This document shows positions 8,619 to 18,477 of a stretch of DNA of 64,000 nt, piece by piece. The stretch spans positions 2,356,001 to 2,420,000 of the forward strand of contig NZ_CP019044.1 in the NCBI RefSeq assembly GCF_001953055.1, given 5' to 3'. Every line of letters begins with the position of its first letter. Positions within the stretch are counted from its first letter, which is position 1. This stretch comes from Salaquimonas pukyongi. Its GTDB lineage: Bacteria; Pseudomonadota; Alphaproteobacteria; Rhizobiales; Rhizobiaceae. The notes under the pieces are model-generated. The model made no database searches, was not told the DNA's origin, and saw only the letters and a program-made list of their open reading frames with translations. Made by a program: the position numbers and the translations under genes.

Positions 8619-9071
8619 TCCGCTCAGCCTGGCTTTCAGTTTGGCACCGGCCACACCCATATCCACCTGCCCGCGATAACGCTCTTTCAAAAGTCCCATG
8701 ATCTTGCCCATGTCGCGCAGCGATTGCGCCCCCGTTTCCTCAATGAGTTCGCCGATGACGCCGTCCAGTTGCTCACCGTCCAATTGCTCGGGCAAAAACT
8801 CCTTTATGATGCCGATCTCCGTCTGCTCCTGATCTGCAAGATCCTGCCTGCCGCCCTTCTGATAGAGTGCAGACGATTCCTCGCGCTGTTTGACCATCTT
8901 TGAAAGGATGTCGAGCACCTCCTCGTCATCGGCCTTGTCCTTGCCCTTTCCCCTCAATGCAATATCGCGATCGATAATCGCTGCATGGATGAGCCGCAGG
9001 GTGGAAGTGCGCTTGCGGTCCTGGCCTTTCTGGGCCGCCTTCAAAGAATCGGCGATCTGTTCTCGCAACAT
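8616..9071 (-). CDS. GatB/YqeY domain-containing protein
   Basis: The 151-residue product shows the YqeY pattern from the start (LREQIADSLKAAQKGQDRKRTSTLRLIHAAI) to the GatB-tail domain (FLPEQLDGEQL, DMGKIMGLLKERYRGQVDMGVAGAKLKARL). The domain resembles the C-terminal tRNA-binding part of the amidotransferase subunit GatB; the free-standing protein is thought to act in tRNA metabolism. The length is complete. Its stop codon (TAG, complement of 8616-8618) is formed by the end of the adjacent 310-bp element. In related bacteria this gene sits beside dnaG, rpoD and carA, as here. Confidence 0.9.
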   Translation of the reverse strand: MLREQIADSLKAAQKGQDRKRTSTLRLIHAAIIDRDIALRGKGKDKADDEEVLDILSKMVKQREESSALYQKGGRQDLADQEQTEIGIIKEFLPEQLDGEQLDGVIGELIEETGAQSLRDMGKIMGLLKERYRGQVDMGVAGAKLKARLSG

Positions 9072-9338
9072 ATTTTCCCGTCCTTCCGAAATCCGGATTC
9101 CTGCTTTGGAAAATCCAGCTGTTATGGGCTAGCCGGACTTAAAGCTCAACCGGCCTTTCAAAGAGTTGATAACGGTGGTGAAAAGCACCCGGCCACGGTT
9201 GACCATGCCTGCTTGTAGAACTATTGAACCGCTTCAGCCGCATTCTTGTTTTATCGAACCGCCGGAGTTCACGGCGCGTACAGTTGCGCACGCCATGCCG
9301 GTTTGTATCCGCGCCTTGCGTTAATGGAGCCCCTGGCA

Positions 9339-10586
9339 ATGACCGATACGCTGACCAAAAATTCTGCCATCCCGAATGACGCGCCAGAACAAGGCACGAC
9401 GCCCGGATGGAGTGTTGCCAAACCAACAGCCGTGCTCGTACTCGCCGACGGTACGGTGATTGAAGGCAAGGGCGCCGGTGCCACTGGCGAAGCCGAAGCG
9501 GAAGTCTGCTTTAACACCGCAATCACCGGGTATCAGGAAATTCTCACCGACCCTTCCTATGCAGGGCAGGTTGTCACCTTCACCTTTCCTCACATCGGCA
9601 ATATCGGCGCTAACGACGAAGATCAGGAAACCTTCAATCCGGCTGCAGCTTCCGGCGTTGTCGGGGCAATCTTCAAGGCCGATATCACCGATCCCTCGAA
9701 TTACCGGTCTGCCCGCCATTTCAACGACTGGCTGAAGGCACGCAACATCATTGCCATGTGCGGCATCGACACACGGGCACTCACGGCACATATCCGCGAG
9801 AACGGGCTGGCAAATGCCGTCATCGCCCATCACCCGGATGGAAAGTTCGACCTTGCAACGCTGAAAAAGCGCGCTTCGGCCTGGCACGGGCTTGAAGGTC
9901 TTGATCTTGCCAAAGAGGTCACCACTGGCCAATCCGCACAATGGAAGCAAACGCCCTGGCGCTGGAATGAAGGTTACGGAGAACAGGAGGCCGGCGATTT
10001 CAACGTGGTGGTGATCGACTACGGCGTAAAGAGCAACATATTGCGGCTGCTGGCCGGTCTTGGCTGCAAACTTACCGTCCTGCCGGCAAAAGCGACCGCC
10101 GAAGACGTGTTGTCACACAATCCCGACGGCGTCTTCCTGTCCAATGGTCCGGGCGACCCGGCAGCCACCGGTGAATATGCAGTACCGGCAATCCGCGGTG
10201 TGCTGGAAAAGGACATCCCTGTCTTCGGTATTTGCCTTGGTCACCAGATGCTGGCCCTCGCGCTGGGCGCTGCGACCGAGAAGATGCATCAGGGCCACCA
10301 CGGTGCCAACCACCCGGTAAAGGATCACACCACAGGCAAGGTAGAAATCGTATCCATGAACCATGGCTTCTCGGTATCAGGCAAGAGTCTGCCTAAAGGT
10401 GTCACCGAAACCCATGTATCGCTCTTCGACGGGTCCAATTGCGGCCTGGCAGTCGATGGCAAAGCCGTCTTTTCGATCCAGCATCATCCCGAAGCCTCCC
10501 CGGGACCGCAGGACAGCCACTATCTGTTCCGCCGTTTCGTCAACCTGATGCGTGAGCGCCGGGGTATGGAACTGCTCGCCGAGTAG
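9339..10586 (+). CDS. carA: carbamoyl-phosphate synthase small (glutaminase) subunit
   Basis: The 415-residue protein hydrolyses glutamine and passes ammonia to CarB to make carbamoyl phosphate for pyrimidines and arginine. The N-terminal domain (VLVLADGTVIEGKGAGATGE) is followed by a class I glutamine amidotransferase domain with the nucleophile in FGICLGHQM (about residue 298) and the His-Glu pair in QHHPEASPGP. The start at 9339 is the ATG of MTDTLTK; an ATG at 9324 is also possible. It has a longer N-terminal tail than most CarA. carB lies 4.3 kb downstream on the same strand, so the two are not one simple operon. Confidence 0.96.
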   Translation: MTDTLTKNSAIPNDAPEQGTTPGWSVAKPTAVLVLADGTVIEGKGAGATGEAEAEVCFNTAITGYQEILTDPSYAGQVVTFTFPHIGNIGANDEDQETFNPAAASGVVGAIFKADITDPSNYRSARHFNDWLKARNIIAMCGIDTRALTAHIRENGLANAVIAHHPDGKFDLATLKKRASAWHGLEGLDLAKEVTTGQSAQWKQTPWRWNEGYGEQEAGDFNVVVIDYGVKSNILRLLAGLGCKLTVLPAKATAEDVLSHNPDGVFLSNGPGDPAATGEYAVPAIRGVLEKDIPVFGICLGHQMLALALGAATEKMHQGHHGANHPVKDHTTGKVEIVSMNHGFSVSGKSLPKGVTETHVSLFDGSNCGLAVDGKAVFSIQHHPEASPGPQDSHYLFRRFVNLMRERRGMELLAE

Positions 10587-10607
10587 CTGCCATTTTCAAA
10601 TGCCGGC

Positions 10608-11924
10608 TCAGGCCGCTCCGGCGCTGACCGCATCGCTTACCGGCTGTTCCTCGCGAACGAAGTACAGGATCAGGCCGCCAGCGGCGATAAACCCGATCAC
10701 CATGAACAGCGCCAGCCTTGTTGCCAGCTGTTCGGCTTCAGCTGCCTCCAGCCCGTCCGCGATGTAGCGCGCGGTGGTATCGGCGATCAGCCATCCAAAC
10801 AGCGCCGGGCCGACAACCGAAGATGACCGGCCGGCCACTGCAAACAGGCCGAAAAACTCGGCACTCTTGCCCGCCGGAGCAAGCTTGGCAACCATGGTAC
10901 GGCTGACCGACTGCAGCCCGCCCATGGCAAAACCGGCGATGCCCGCGATGACGAAGAAGATCCAGCCTGCAAGATTGGTTTGTAGCCACAGCACGGCCAG
11001 CATCATGCACACCATGGAAACATAGAGCGCCAGGCGGCCGCTGAAACGCTGGCTGATTTCGCCGAACGCCCAGGCACCCAGCATGTTGGTCAGCCCCACC
11101 AGGATGATGAGAATGATCAGCTGTTCCTGGCCAAATCCGTACAGGACCGCACCGATGATCGCAGCGAAGTTGAGCGCGATCATCACACCATCATTGTAGA
11201 GAATGAAGGAGGCCATGAACTTGAAGTATTCGCGATGCTGGCCCAATTGCTTCAGCGTGCGCCACAACCGCTTGAAGCCCAGGGTCCACACACTCTCGCC
11301 CGGATTGAGTTTTGCCGGCTCTGCCCGCTCCTCAACAAACAGGATGAGCGGCAGGGTGAACAAAAGATAGTAGACTGCGGTGATCACCAGCGTCAGCCGC
11401 AACACGAAATTGCTGTCGAAAATGACCACCAGCGGCAGCACAATCGCCAGACACAGATTGCCGCCGATCGACCCGATCGCCCATCCGTTCCCCGAGATAC
11501 GGCCGAAATCACGCCGGTCAGCGATTTCCGTCAAAAAGGCGTCATAGTAAACCTGAGCCGATCTGTAGCCGATCTCGGCCAGGATGAAGAAGGCCATGCC
11601 GGTGAAGACATCGCCCTTTCCAACGAAGAACAGACAGCCGGTAAACCCCGCCGACAGAAAGGTGAAGACGGCAAGCATCCGCTTTTTCACGGCAAAGTGG
11701 TCGGCCAGCGTGCCGAGTATCGGTGAGATCAGGGCAACGGCAACCATGGCGATCGCGACCGAAAAGCCCCAAAGCTTGGTGCCTTCCGCCCCGCCCACGA
11801 CACCCTGTTTGAAATAGGCGGAATAAACCGCCAGCAGAACGACTGCCGCATAGGCGGAATTACCGAAATCGTAGAGATACCAGGCCGTTCGCCTGCCTTT
11901 TGGCGTTGCAAAAAACTCTCTCAC
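10608..11924 (-). CDS. MFS transporter of the UMF1 (Atg22-like) family
   Basis: The 438-residue inner-membrane protein has about 12 hydrophobic segments and the UMF1-type opening TAWYLYDFGNSAYAAVVLLAVYS. The loop after helix 2 carries LADHFAVKKRMLA. Members are major-facilitator exporters of poorly defined substrate, related to yeast Atg22. The gene runs toward carA, with 21 bases between the two stop codons, and reads in the same direction as plsC upstream. Confidence 0.85.
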   Translation of the reverse strand: MREFFATPKGRRTAWYLYDFGNSAYAAVVLLAVYSAYFKQGVVGGAEGTKLWGFSVAIAMVAVALISPILGTLADHFAVKKRMLAVFTFLSAGFTGCLFFVGKGDVFTGMAFFILAEIGYRSAQVYYDAFLTEIADRRDFGRISGNGWAIGSIGGNLCLAIVLPLVVIFDSNFVLRLTLVITAVYYLLFTLPLILFVEERAEPAKLNPGESVWTLGFKRLWRTLKQLGQHREYFKFMASFILYNDGVMIALNFAAIIGAVLYGFGQEQLIILIILVGLTNMLGAWAFGEISQRFSGRLALYVSMVCMMLAVLWLQTNLAGWIFFVIAGIAGFAMGGLQSVSRTMVAKLAPAGKSAEFFGLFAVAGRSSSVVGPALFGWLIADTTARYIADGLEAAEAEQLATRLALFMVIGFIAAGGLILYFVREEQPVSDAVSAGAA

Positions 11925-11978
11925 GCTGCACTTCCCCGTTCCCTCGCTTCTCCGCCCCGCATAATGTGAGCAGATACC

Positions 11979-12770
11979 TTACATACCCCGCATGTCGGCA
12001 CGGTCAAACGGATAGGCCGAAACTTCCTGTGCCGCCTCGCGCTTGTCAGCATCCTGCGAGTAGACGCCGTGATAGCGATCGGGAAGTTGCCCGGCAATGC
12101 TGCGCATGACCTGTTCACCAATCCTGTCGTACCAGTCCTTGCGGTCAGCCGGGCTTAGCTGAGCGGAATTTTCCGGTAGTGACAGATCGAGCGGCTTGCC
12201 GATGGCGATTATGAGTTTCGGCCGCCATTGCCTGAACAGGTTTTCGAACCCGATCAGCCCGACCGGCACCACGCGGGCACCGCTTTCCATGGCGATATAG
12301 CCGACACCGCCACGCGGTGGTCTTAGGACCTGGGCCCAGGATCCCCCTTCTGGAAATATGCCGACAACGCCACGTTTGCGCAGCACCGCGACCGAATAAT
12401 CCAGAGAGGCACGCGAATAGGCGCCCCGGCGAACCGGAAAATAACCCCACAGGGAGGGAATGAACTTGACGATGAAGGGCGCATTGGGAAAGCGGAAACC
12501 GCCAACAAACTCAACCTGGCGGCGGGTCAGGCTGAGCAGCGCCACCGGGTCTGCAAAATGGAAATGATTGGCAGCCAGGATAACCGGGCCGGTGGCAGGC
12601 ACGTTCTCGCTTCCACGAATTTCAAGCCGTGAAACGATCCTGAAAGCTACAAGGGCCAGCCGGCGCAAAATCCAGCGCATGACCCTGCGGCGCGGATACG
12701 GGTAATCCTCCCGGTCCGCACGCCGTGCCGCTGCTGTGCGGCTGTCATCAGCCTCAACAGATGCTGTCAC
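11979..12770 (-). CDS. 1-acyl-sn-glycerol-3-phosphate acyltransferase (PlsC-like)
   Basis: The 263-residue protein is a lysophospholipid acyltransferase. The catalytic H-x4-D motif is in NHFHFADP (H69, D74), and the glycerol-phosphate-binding FPEG motif is in GIFPEGGSW. A hydrophobic helix near residues 33-46 would anchor it to the inner membrane. The start is a GTG at 12770, overlapping the stop of the metallopeptidase gene in a GTGA, so the two are translationally coupled. The exact acyl acceptor is inferred from the family only. Confidence 0.88.
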   Translation of the reverse strand: MTASVEADDSRTAAARRADREDYPYPRRRVMRWILRRLALVAFRIVSRLEIRGSENVPATGPVILAANHFHFADPVALLSLTRRQVEFVGGFRFPNAPFIVKFIPSLWGYFPVRRGAYSRASLDYSVAVLRKRGVVGIFPEGGSWAQVLRPPRGGVGYIAMESGARVVPVGLIGFENLFRQWRPKLIIAIGKPLDLSLPENSAQLSPADRKDWYDRIGEQVMRSIAGQLPDRYHGVYSQDADKREAAQEVSAYPFDRADMRGM

Positions 12771-13726
12771 AGGCTTCTGGCATTGAAAGTATCACAGGCC
12801 TCAATACGGCCGGATTCAAATCCGCGCTCGAACCACCGGCGGCGTTGTTCGGAAGTCCCGTGATTAAATGCTTCCGGCACCACATAGCCCTGGGTGCGTT
12901 TCTGGATCGCATCATCGCCAATCTGGTTTGCCGCAACCAGAGCTTCCTCCAGATCGCCCCTCTCAAGCCAGCCCTGCTTGGCAACGTAATGTCCCCAGAC
13001 ACCGGCAAAACAATCAGCCTGCAACTCGACCTTGACCGACAGCCGGTTCACTTCCAGCTTTCCCATGCTCTGGCGCATCCGGTTGAATTCAGGCAGCACG
13101 CCAATCACGTTCTGCACGTGATGGCCGACTTCATGCGCCAGCACATAGGCTTGCGCAAAATCGCCCTTGGCACCGAACTGGCGTGCCAGCGTCTGGTAAA
13201 AGGAAAGGTCGATGTAGACCTGATTGTCACCAGGACAATAGAACGGGCCGGCGGCCGAGGAGGCCAGCCCGCAGGCCGAACGCACCTGACCTTCAAAAAG
13301 GTTGAGCGTTGGATGGGGGTATCGCTTGCCATAGGCGCGGAAAATATCGTCCCAAACCTCTTCGGTGGACGCCATGACCACTTCCATGAATTCACGCATT
13401 TCGTCGTTGCGCCCGCCGGTTCCCGTTTGCCGGTTTACCTCCGGTGTTTGCTGCGGTGAAATGGAGGGGCCAAGGCCACCACCCAGCCCTCCGCCGGCAA
13501 GGCCGCCCAGGACTGCAAGCGGGTTAAGTCCCAGCGCCCATAATATGAGCCCGATAATGACCAAAGTCCCGCAGCCCATGCCACCCGACCGCATCGGGCG
13601 CACACGGCCGCCGGTCGGGATACGAAATCCGCCACCCCTGCCCGACGGAATTTTGAACATGCCGCCGCCTCCGCGGCCTCTCATATCTTTGACGTTTTTG
13701 CTGCGACGCCGGCCTTTCCAACGCAT
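12767..13726 (-). CDS. YpfJ-family neutral zinc metallopeptidase
   Basis: This 319-residue protein has a Gly/Arg-rich N-terminal tail, one membrane helix (about residues 52-68, GTLVIIGLILWALGL) and a C-terminal zinc peptidase domain with HEVGHH at 198-203. Family features CPGDNQVYIDLSFY and ELQADCFAGVWGH are present; the Glu in the latter is the likely third zinc ligand. The start at 13726 follows a good AGGAG; extending upstream adds 63 residues with no family resemblance. The substrate is unknown. It overlaps plsC by four bases. Confidence 0.9.
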   Translation of the reverse strand: MRWKGRRRSKNVKDMRGRGGGGMFKIPSGRGGGFRIPTGGRVRPMRSGGMGCGTLVIIGLILWALGLNPLAVLGGLAGGGLGGGLGPSISPQQTPEVNRQTGTGGRNDEMREFMEVVMASTEEVWDDIFRAYGKRYPHPTLNLFEGQVRSACGLASSAAGPFYCPGDNQVYIDLSFYQTLARQFGAKGDFAQAYVLAHEVGHHVQNVIGVLPEFNRMRQSMGKLEVNRLSVKVELQADCFAGVWGHYVAKQGWLERGDLEEALVAANQIGDDAIQKRTQGYVVPEAFNHGTSEQRRRWFERGFESGRIEACDTFNARSL

Positions 13727-13975
13727 CTTTGCTGGCTCCTGCTCTTTGGCGGTATTCAGTCGTGGGTTCACGCTTTTCCCGTAAGGTAAAGCACATTTGC
13801 CTGAGCTTGCAAACGCCACATTCGGCAAGGGGCAGCATTCGGCCACCGCAGCCAGTACGCAGGTCCCGGTAAGCAGCACCTGATGATCACTTCGTGATCC
13901 ACCTTCGATTGACATTCAGTCGGGCCTGTCGGCACGTTCGCTCTACCTGCATGGGAAAGGATAAGGACATGCCCG

Positions 13976-14674
13976 GTGAGCGCAGTAGCTGACATGACGT
14001 GGGATGCAGTGGAGGCACCGCTTTCCGGCGGCGCTCCGGCGCTGTTGGCAATCGGCGCAGCGTCAAAGGAACACGGGCTGCATCTGCCGATGAATACCGA
14101 TGCAGTTCAGGCTGAATGGCTGTGCCGGGAAGTGGCCAAAAGAACCGGTGCCTTGTGGTGGCCGCCGCTGACCTACGGCTTTTATCCCGCCTTTACCGAC
14201 TTTCCCGGCTCCATCACCCTGACAGGGGAAACCTTTCAGGCCCTTCTGCACGAAGTCTCGTGCGAAATTCTGCGCTGGAAGCCAAACGGCTTGTTCGTGC
14301 TCGACACCGGCGTTTCCACCTTGAAGCCGGCAGCACAAACCCTGGCGCGGATCGACAACGCCTTTCATGTTCCGGTCGTTGAAGGCCGCCGTTATCGCGA
14401 AGTGGCAAACCGGCTTGGCGAACAGGTTACCGGCTCCCACGCCGACGAACTGGAAACCTCCCACATGCTCGCCATCGCTCCCGGTGTTGTGGACATGACC
14501 CGGGCCAAAGCCTCGCCCCCCGGCGAAATTCCAGGCACGCTCACCCGGCAGAATGCACCATCCGGCTCCTATGGCGACCCAACACTAGCATCGCTTGAAA
14601 AGGGCGAAGCTGTCGCAACAGCAAAGGTGAAAGACTGTGTCGAGGCTGTGCAGTCGCTGGCAAAAACAGCTTGA
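13976..14674 (+). CDS. creatininase family protein
   Basis: The 232-residue protein has the family's metal-binding signature KEHGLHLPMNTD (Glu32, His36, Asp42) and the later DELETSHMLAIAPGVVDM. Members are amidohydrolases with a binuclear metal centre, acting on creatinine, formamidopyrimidine intermediates of riboflavin synthesis, or peptide precursors. No neighbour points to any of these, so the substrate is open. The start is a GTG at 13976; an ATG at 13994 would shorten it by six residues. Confidence 0.85.
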   Translation: MSAVADMTWDAVEAPLSGGAPALLAIGAASKEHGLHLPMNTDAVQAEWLCREVAKRTGALWWPPLTYGFYPAFTDFPGSITLTGETFQALLHEVSCEILRWKPNGLFVLDTGVSTLKPAAQTLARIDNAFHVPVVEGRRYREVANRLGEQVTGSHADELETSHMLAIAPGVVDMTRAKASPPGEIPGTLTRQNAPSGSYGDPTLASLEKGEAVATAKVKDCVEAVQSLAKTA

Positions 14675-14801
14675 TTCCACGGTATCTTGCCGTGGCAGCC
14701 GCAAGCCTGTTAATTCCGCTGAAAGCTCGCATTTCCGGGGTTTCATAGCCCGGCGCTTTACCCTATAAGGCGGGCTTAGCCACAGAGCTGATTGATGCCG
14801 C

Positions 14802-14829
14802 CCGGACAGCCCAAGCTGCCCGGTTTTTT
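14802..14829 (+). terminator. intrinsic terminator or attenuator upstream of carB
   Basis: CCGGACAGC (14802-14810) pairs with GCTGCCCGG (14815-14823) except for one internal mismatch, with a CCAA loop, then six T (14824-14829). It is 32 bases before the carB start. It may simply end the creatininase transcript. If a promoter lies between the two genes, for example the one suggested by CCCTATAAG at 14761, it would instead be an attenuator in the carB leader. Confidence 0.65.
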
Positions 14830-14860
14830 ATGCAGGGCGCGAACCCGCCGGAACGACACC

Positions 14861-17800
14861 ATGCCGAAACGCCAAGACATTGATTCCATCCTGATCATCG
14901 GGGCGGGGCCGATCATTATCGGCCAGGCCTGCGAGTTCGACTATTCCGGCACCCAGGCCTGCAAGGCGCTGAAGGCCGAAGGCTACCGGATCATTCTGGT
15001 CAATTCGAACCCGGCCACGATCATGACCGACCCCGATCTCGCCCACGCCACCTATGTGGAACCCATCACACCCGACGTGGTTGCCCGCATCATCGAGCGA
15101 GAACGCACCGAGCATCCCGGCGACAAGCTGGTGCTGCTCCCCACCATGGGCGGGCAAACGGCGCTCAACTGCGCCCTGTCGCTCAAGCAGATGGGCGTGC
15201 TCGACAAATGGGACGTCGAGATGATCGGCGCCGATGCCAAAGCCATCGACAAGGCGGAAGACCGCAAGCTGTTCCGTGAAGCAATGGATCAAATCGGGCT
15301 TTCGACACCCCGCTCACGCCTTGCCAACGCCACGGAAATCAAGACCCTGGACAAGGAGCGTCATGCTGCCGAAGTCGCCCGCATCAAGGCGGAAATACCG
15401 GACGGTCACAAACAGCAGACAGCGCTGGACGATTTCGAGAAGGAATGGGCAGCAGGCGAAACAGACCGCAAGGAACGCTACAAGGCCCATGCCCTGGCAA
15501 TTGCATCCGATGCACTCACCGTTGTCGGCCTGCCGGCCATTATCCGTCCCTCCTTTACCCTTGGCGGCACAGGCGGCGGCATAGCCTACAACAAGGCGGA
15601 ATTTTTCGAGATCGTCGAAAACGGCCTGGATGCTTCGCCCACGACCGAGGTGTTGATTGAAGAATCGGTGCTCGGCTGGAAGGAATACGAAATGGAGGTC
15701 GTCCGCGACAAGGCGGACAACTGCATCATCATCTGCTCCATCGAGAACATCGACCCGATGGGCGTGCATACCGGCGATTCGATCACCGTCGCACCGGCGC
15801 TGACGCTGACCGACAAGGAATACCAGATCATGCGCAACGCCTCGATCGCGGTGCTGCGCGAGATCGGGGTGGAAACCGGCGGCTCCAACGTACAATTCGC
15901 CGTCAACCCGAAAGACGGCCGTCTCGTCGTTATCGAAATGAACCCGCGGGTTTCAAGGTCTTCTGCGCTTGCCTCCAAGGCGACAGGGTTCCCGATTGCA
16001 AAGGTGGCTGCACGGCTTGCTGTCGGCTACACGCTGGACGAGTTGGAAAACGACATCACCGGCGGTGCAACGCCGGCCTCGTTCGAACCGTCAATCGACT
16101 ACGTCGTAACGAAAATTCCGCGCTTTACCTTCGAAAAGTTTCCAGGCGCAGAACCGGTGCTGACGACGGCAATGAAATCTGTCGGCGAGGTCATGGCAAT
16201 CGGCCGCACATTCCCGGAATCCCTGCAGAAGGCACTGCGCGGGCTTGAAACAGGTCTTACCGGTCTTGACGAAATCGATATCCCCGGGCTCGGCGAGGGC
16301 GACGACAAGAATGCGATTTCCGCAGCCCTTGCCTCCCCCACCCCCGACCGGCTGCGCATGGTCGCACAAGCCTTTCGCGAGGGCTGGACCACCGAACTCG
16401 TACACCAGGCCTGCAGCATTGATCCCTGGTTTCTCGATCAGATCAGCGACATCATTGCCATGGAGGCACGCATACGCGAGCATGGCCTGCCGGATGATAC
16501 GGACAATCTGCGCATGTTGAAGGCCATGGGCTTTTCCGATGCACGCCTTGCTTCGCTTGTGGCCATGGATACGGCGGATGTCGCGGCTGCCCGCGAAAAA
16601 CTCGGCGTTCATCCCGTCTACAAGCGCATTGATACCTGCGCTGCGGAATTTGCCTCGCCAACGGCCTATATGTACTCAACCTATGAAGTGCCGTTTGCCG
16701 GGAAAACCCGCAGCGAAGCCCAGGTCTCGGACCGCAGGAAGGTCGTCATTCTCGGCGGCGGGCCAAACCGCATCGGCCAGGGCATCGAGTTCGATTATTG
16801 CTGTTGCCATGCTGCCTTCGCCCTGTCGGATGCCGGTTATGAGACCATCATGGTCAACTGCAACCCGGAAACGGTGTCCACCGATTACGACACTTCCGAC
16901 CGGCTTTATTTCGAACCGCTGACAGCAGAGGATGTGCTGGAAATCCTGCGCGCCGAGCAGGAAAAAGGCACCCTCCATGGCGTCATCGTCCAGTTTGGCG
17001 GCCAGACCCCGCTGAAACTCGCCGGCGCCCTGCAGGAGGCGGGCATCCCCATCCTCGGCACGCAGCCCGATGCAATCGACCTTGCCGAAGACCGCGACCG
17101 TTTCCAGAAACTGTTGCACAAGCTGAAGCTTCGCCAGCCCAAAAACGGCATTGCCTATTCCGTCGAACAGGCGCGCCTCGTTGCCGCCGAACTTGGCTTT
17201 CCCCTCGTTGTGCGCCCTTCCTATGTTCTGGGCGGGCGGGCCATGCAGATCATCCGGGATGAGGCAGGCCTTTCCTCCTATCTGCTGGACACGGTGCCCG
17301 AACTCGTGCCGGAGGAAATCAAGGCGCGCTATCCCAACGACAAGACCGGACAGATCAACACCCTGCTGGGCAACAACCCCCTGCTCTTCGACGGCTATCT
17401 GCCAAACGCCATCGAACTTGATGTCGACTGCATCAGCGATGGCAAGGAAGCGTTCGTCCCCGGCATCATGGAGCACATTGAGGAGGCCGGCATCCATTCG
17501 GGGGATTCGGCCTGTTCCCTGCCGCCCTATACGCTTGATGCCACCACCCTCGACGAACTTGAGCGCCAGACGAAACTGCTTGCCGCCGAGCTCAAGGTCG
17601 GCGGCTTGATGAACGTGCAATATGCCATCATGGATGGCGAGATCTACATTATTGAGGTCAATCCGCGCGCCTCACGCACCGTGCCCTTTGTTGCCAAGAC
17701 CCTGGGCAGCCCGGTGGCCAAGGCTGCCGCCCGCATCATGGCGGGCGAAACCGTTGAAAGCGCTTTTGCCGATTATGGCGGCAAGCCCGATCCTCGCGCA

Positions 17801-18367
17801 CTCAGACACATCGCGGTCAAGGAATCGGTTTTCCCCTTCACCCGTTTTCCCGGCGTCGATACCCTGCTCGGCCCGGAGATGCGCTCCACCGGCGAGGTGA
17901 TGGGCCTCGATACCACCTATCCCATGGCTTTCGCCAAGGCACAGCTTGGCGCCGGCACCGATCTGCCACGCAAGGGCACGGTGTTCTTTTCCATGAAGGG
18001 GGACGACAAGGGGCGGGTGCTGGAATCTGCCCGCGAACTGGCAGAGGCCGGTTTCCAGATTCTGGCAACCGGCGGTACCTGCCGCTACTTCAACGATCAC
18101 GGTGTTGAGGCAGGGCGCATCAACAAGGTCTTGCAGGGCCGCCCCCACATCGAGGACTCAATCAAGAACCGTCAGGTGCAACTGGTCTTCAACACCACGG
18201 CAGGCCAGAAGGCGGTTTCCGATTCAAAGTCCCTGCGCCGGGCAGCACTGATGATGAAAGTGCCATATTTTACCACCGTCAACGGCATCAAATCCGCCAC
18301 CCTGGCCGTGCTGGCATTGCGCGAAGGCGACCTCGCGGTCAAACCGCTGCAGGATTATTTCAACTGA
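14861..18367 (+). CDS. carB: carbamoyl-phosphate synthase large subunit
   Basis: The 1168-residue protein contains two ATP-grasp halves ([17 protein letters not shown] near the start; [15 protein letters not shown] at the second half) and a C-terminal methylglyoxal-synthase-like allosteric domain that binds UMP and ornithine in relatives. It is about 90 residues longer than E. coli CarB; an insert at about residues 165-215 ([18 protein letters not shown] and onward) is typical of Hyphomicrobiales. The start is MPKRQDID at 14861. The last 18 codons and stop are duplicated 6 kb downstream at 24347-24387. Confidence 0.97.
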   Translation: MPKRQDIDSILIIGAGPIIIGQACEFDYSGTQACKALKAEGYRIILVNSNPATIMTDPDLAHATYVEPITPDVVARIIERERTEHPGDKLVLLPTMGGQTALNCALSLKQMGVLDKWDVEMIGADAKAIDKAEDRKLFREAMDQIGLSTPRSRLANATEIKTLDKERHAAEVARIKAEIPDGHKQQTALDDFEKEWAAGETDRKERYKAHALAIASDALTVVGLPAIIRPSFTLGGTGGGIAYNKAEFFEIVENGLDASPTTEVLIEESVLGWKEYEMEVVRDKADNCIIICSIENIDPMGVHTGDSITVAPALTLTDKEYQIMRNASIAVLREIGVETGGSNVQFAVNPKDGRLVVIEMNPRVSRSSALASKATGFPIAKVAARLAVGYTLDELENDITGGATPASFEPSIDYVVTKIPRFTFEKFPGAEPVLTTAMKSVGEVMAIGRTFPESLQKALRGLETGLTGLDEIDIPGLGEGDDKNAISAALASPTPDRLRMVAQAFREGWTTELVHQACSIDPWFLDQISDIIAMEARIREHGLPDDTDNLRMLKAMGFSDARLASLVAMDTADVAAAREKLGVHPVYKRIDTCAAEFASPTAYMYSTYEVPFAGKTRSEAQVSDRRKVVILGGGPNRIGQGIEFDYCCCHAAFALSDAGYETIMVNCNPETVSTDYDTSDRLYFEPLTAEDVLEILRAEQEKGTLHGVIVQFGGQTPLKLAGALQEAGIPILGTQPDAIDLAEDRDRFQKLLHKLKLRQPKNGIAYSVEQARLVAAELGFPLVVRPSYVLGGRAMQIIRDEAGLSSYLLDTVPELVPEEIKARYPNDKTGQINTLLGNNPLLFDGYLPNAIELDVDCISDGKEAFVPGIMEHIEEAGIHSGDSACSLPPYTLDATTLDELERQTKLLAAELKVGGLMNVQYAIMDGEIYIIEVNPRASRTVPFVAKTLGSPVAKAAARIMAGETVESAFADYGGKPDPRALRHIAVKESVFPFTRFPGVDTLLGPEMRSTGEVMGLDTTYPMAFAKAQLGAGTDLPRKGTVFFSMKGDDKGRVLESARELAEAGFQILATGGTCRYFNDHGVEAGRINKVLQGRPHIEDSIKNRQVQLVFNTTAGQKAVSDSKSLRRAALMMKVPYFTTVNGIKSATLAVLALREGDLAVKPLQDYFN

Positions 18368-18387
18368 CCCTTCTTGCAGGTCGCAAA
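18327..18387 (+). repeat. direct repeat, proximal copy (carB 3' end)
   Basis: This 61-base stretch spans the last codons of carB, its stop (18365-18367) and 20 bases past it. The copy at 24347-24407 matches it at 58 of 61 positions. Weaker similarity continues about 16 bases further upstream. The two copies bracket a block with an MFS transporter, a LysR regulator and an autotransporter, and may be attachment-site repeats. Confidence 0.85.
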
Positions 18388-18477
18388 ACCGCCGATCGGT
18401 CTATGGTGACGATTTTTCTTGGTTGTCCAGCTGTGGCAATATAACCGGCAGTTCCGCCGGAAGGTTCGATTTGCATC

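Noticed and set aside
14802-14829. Pyrimidine-responsive riboswitch or PyrR-type leader before carB
   Set aside because: The leader is short and only one hairpin with a T-run is visible; no alternative antiterminator pairing was found.
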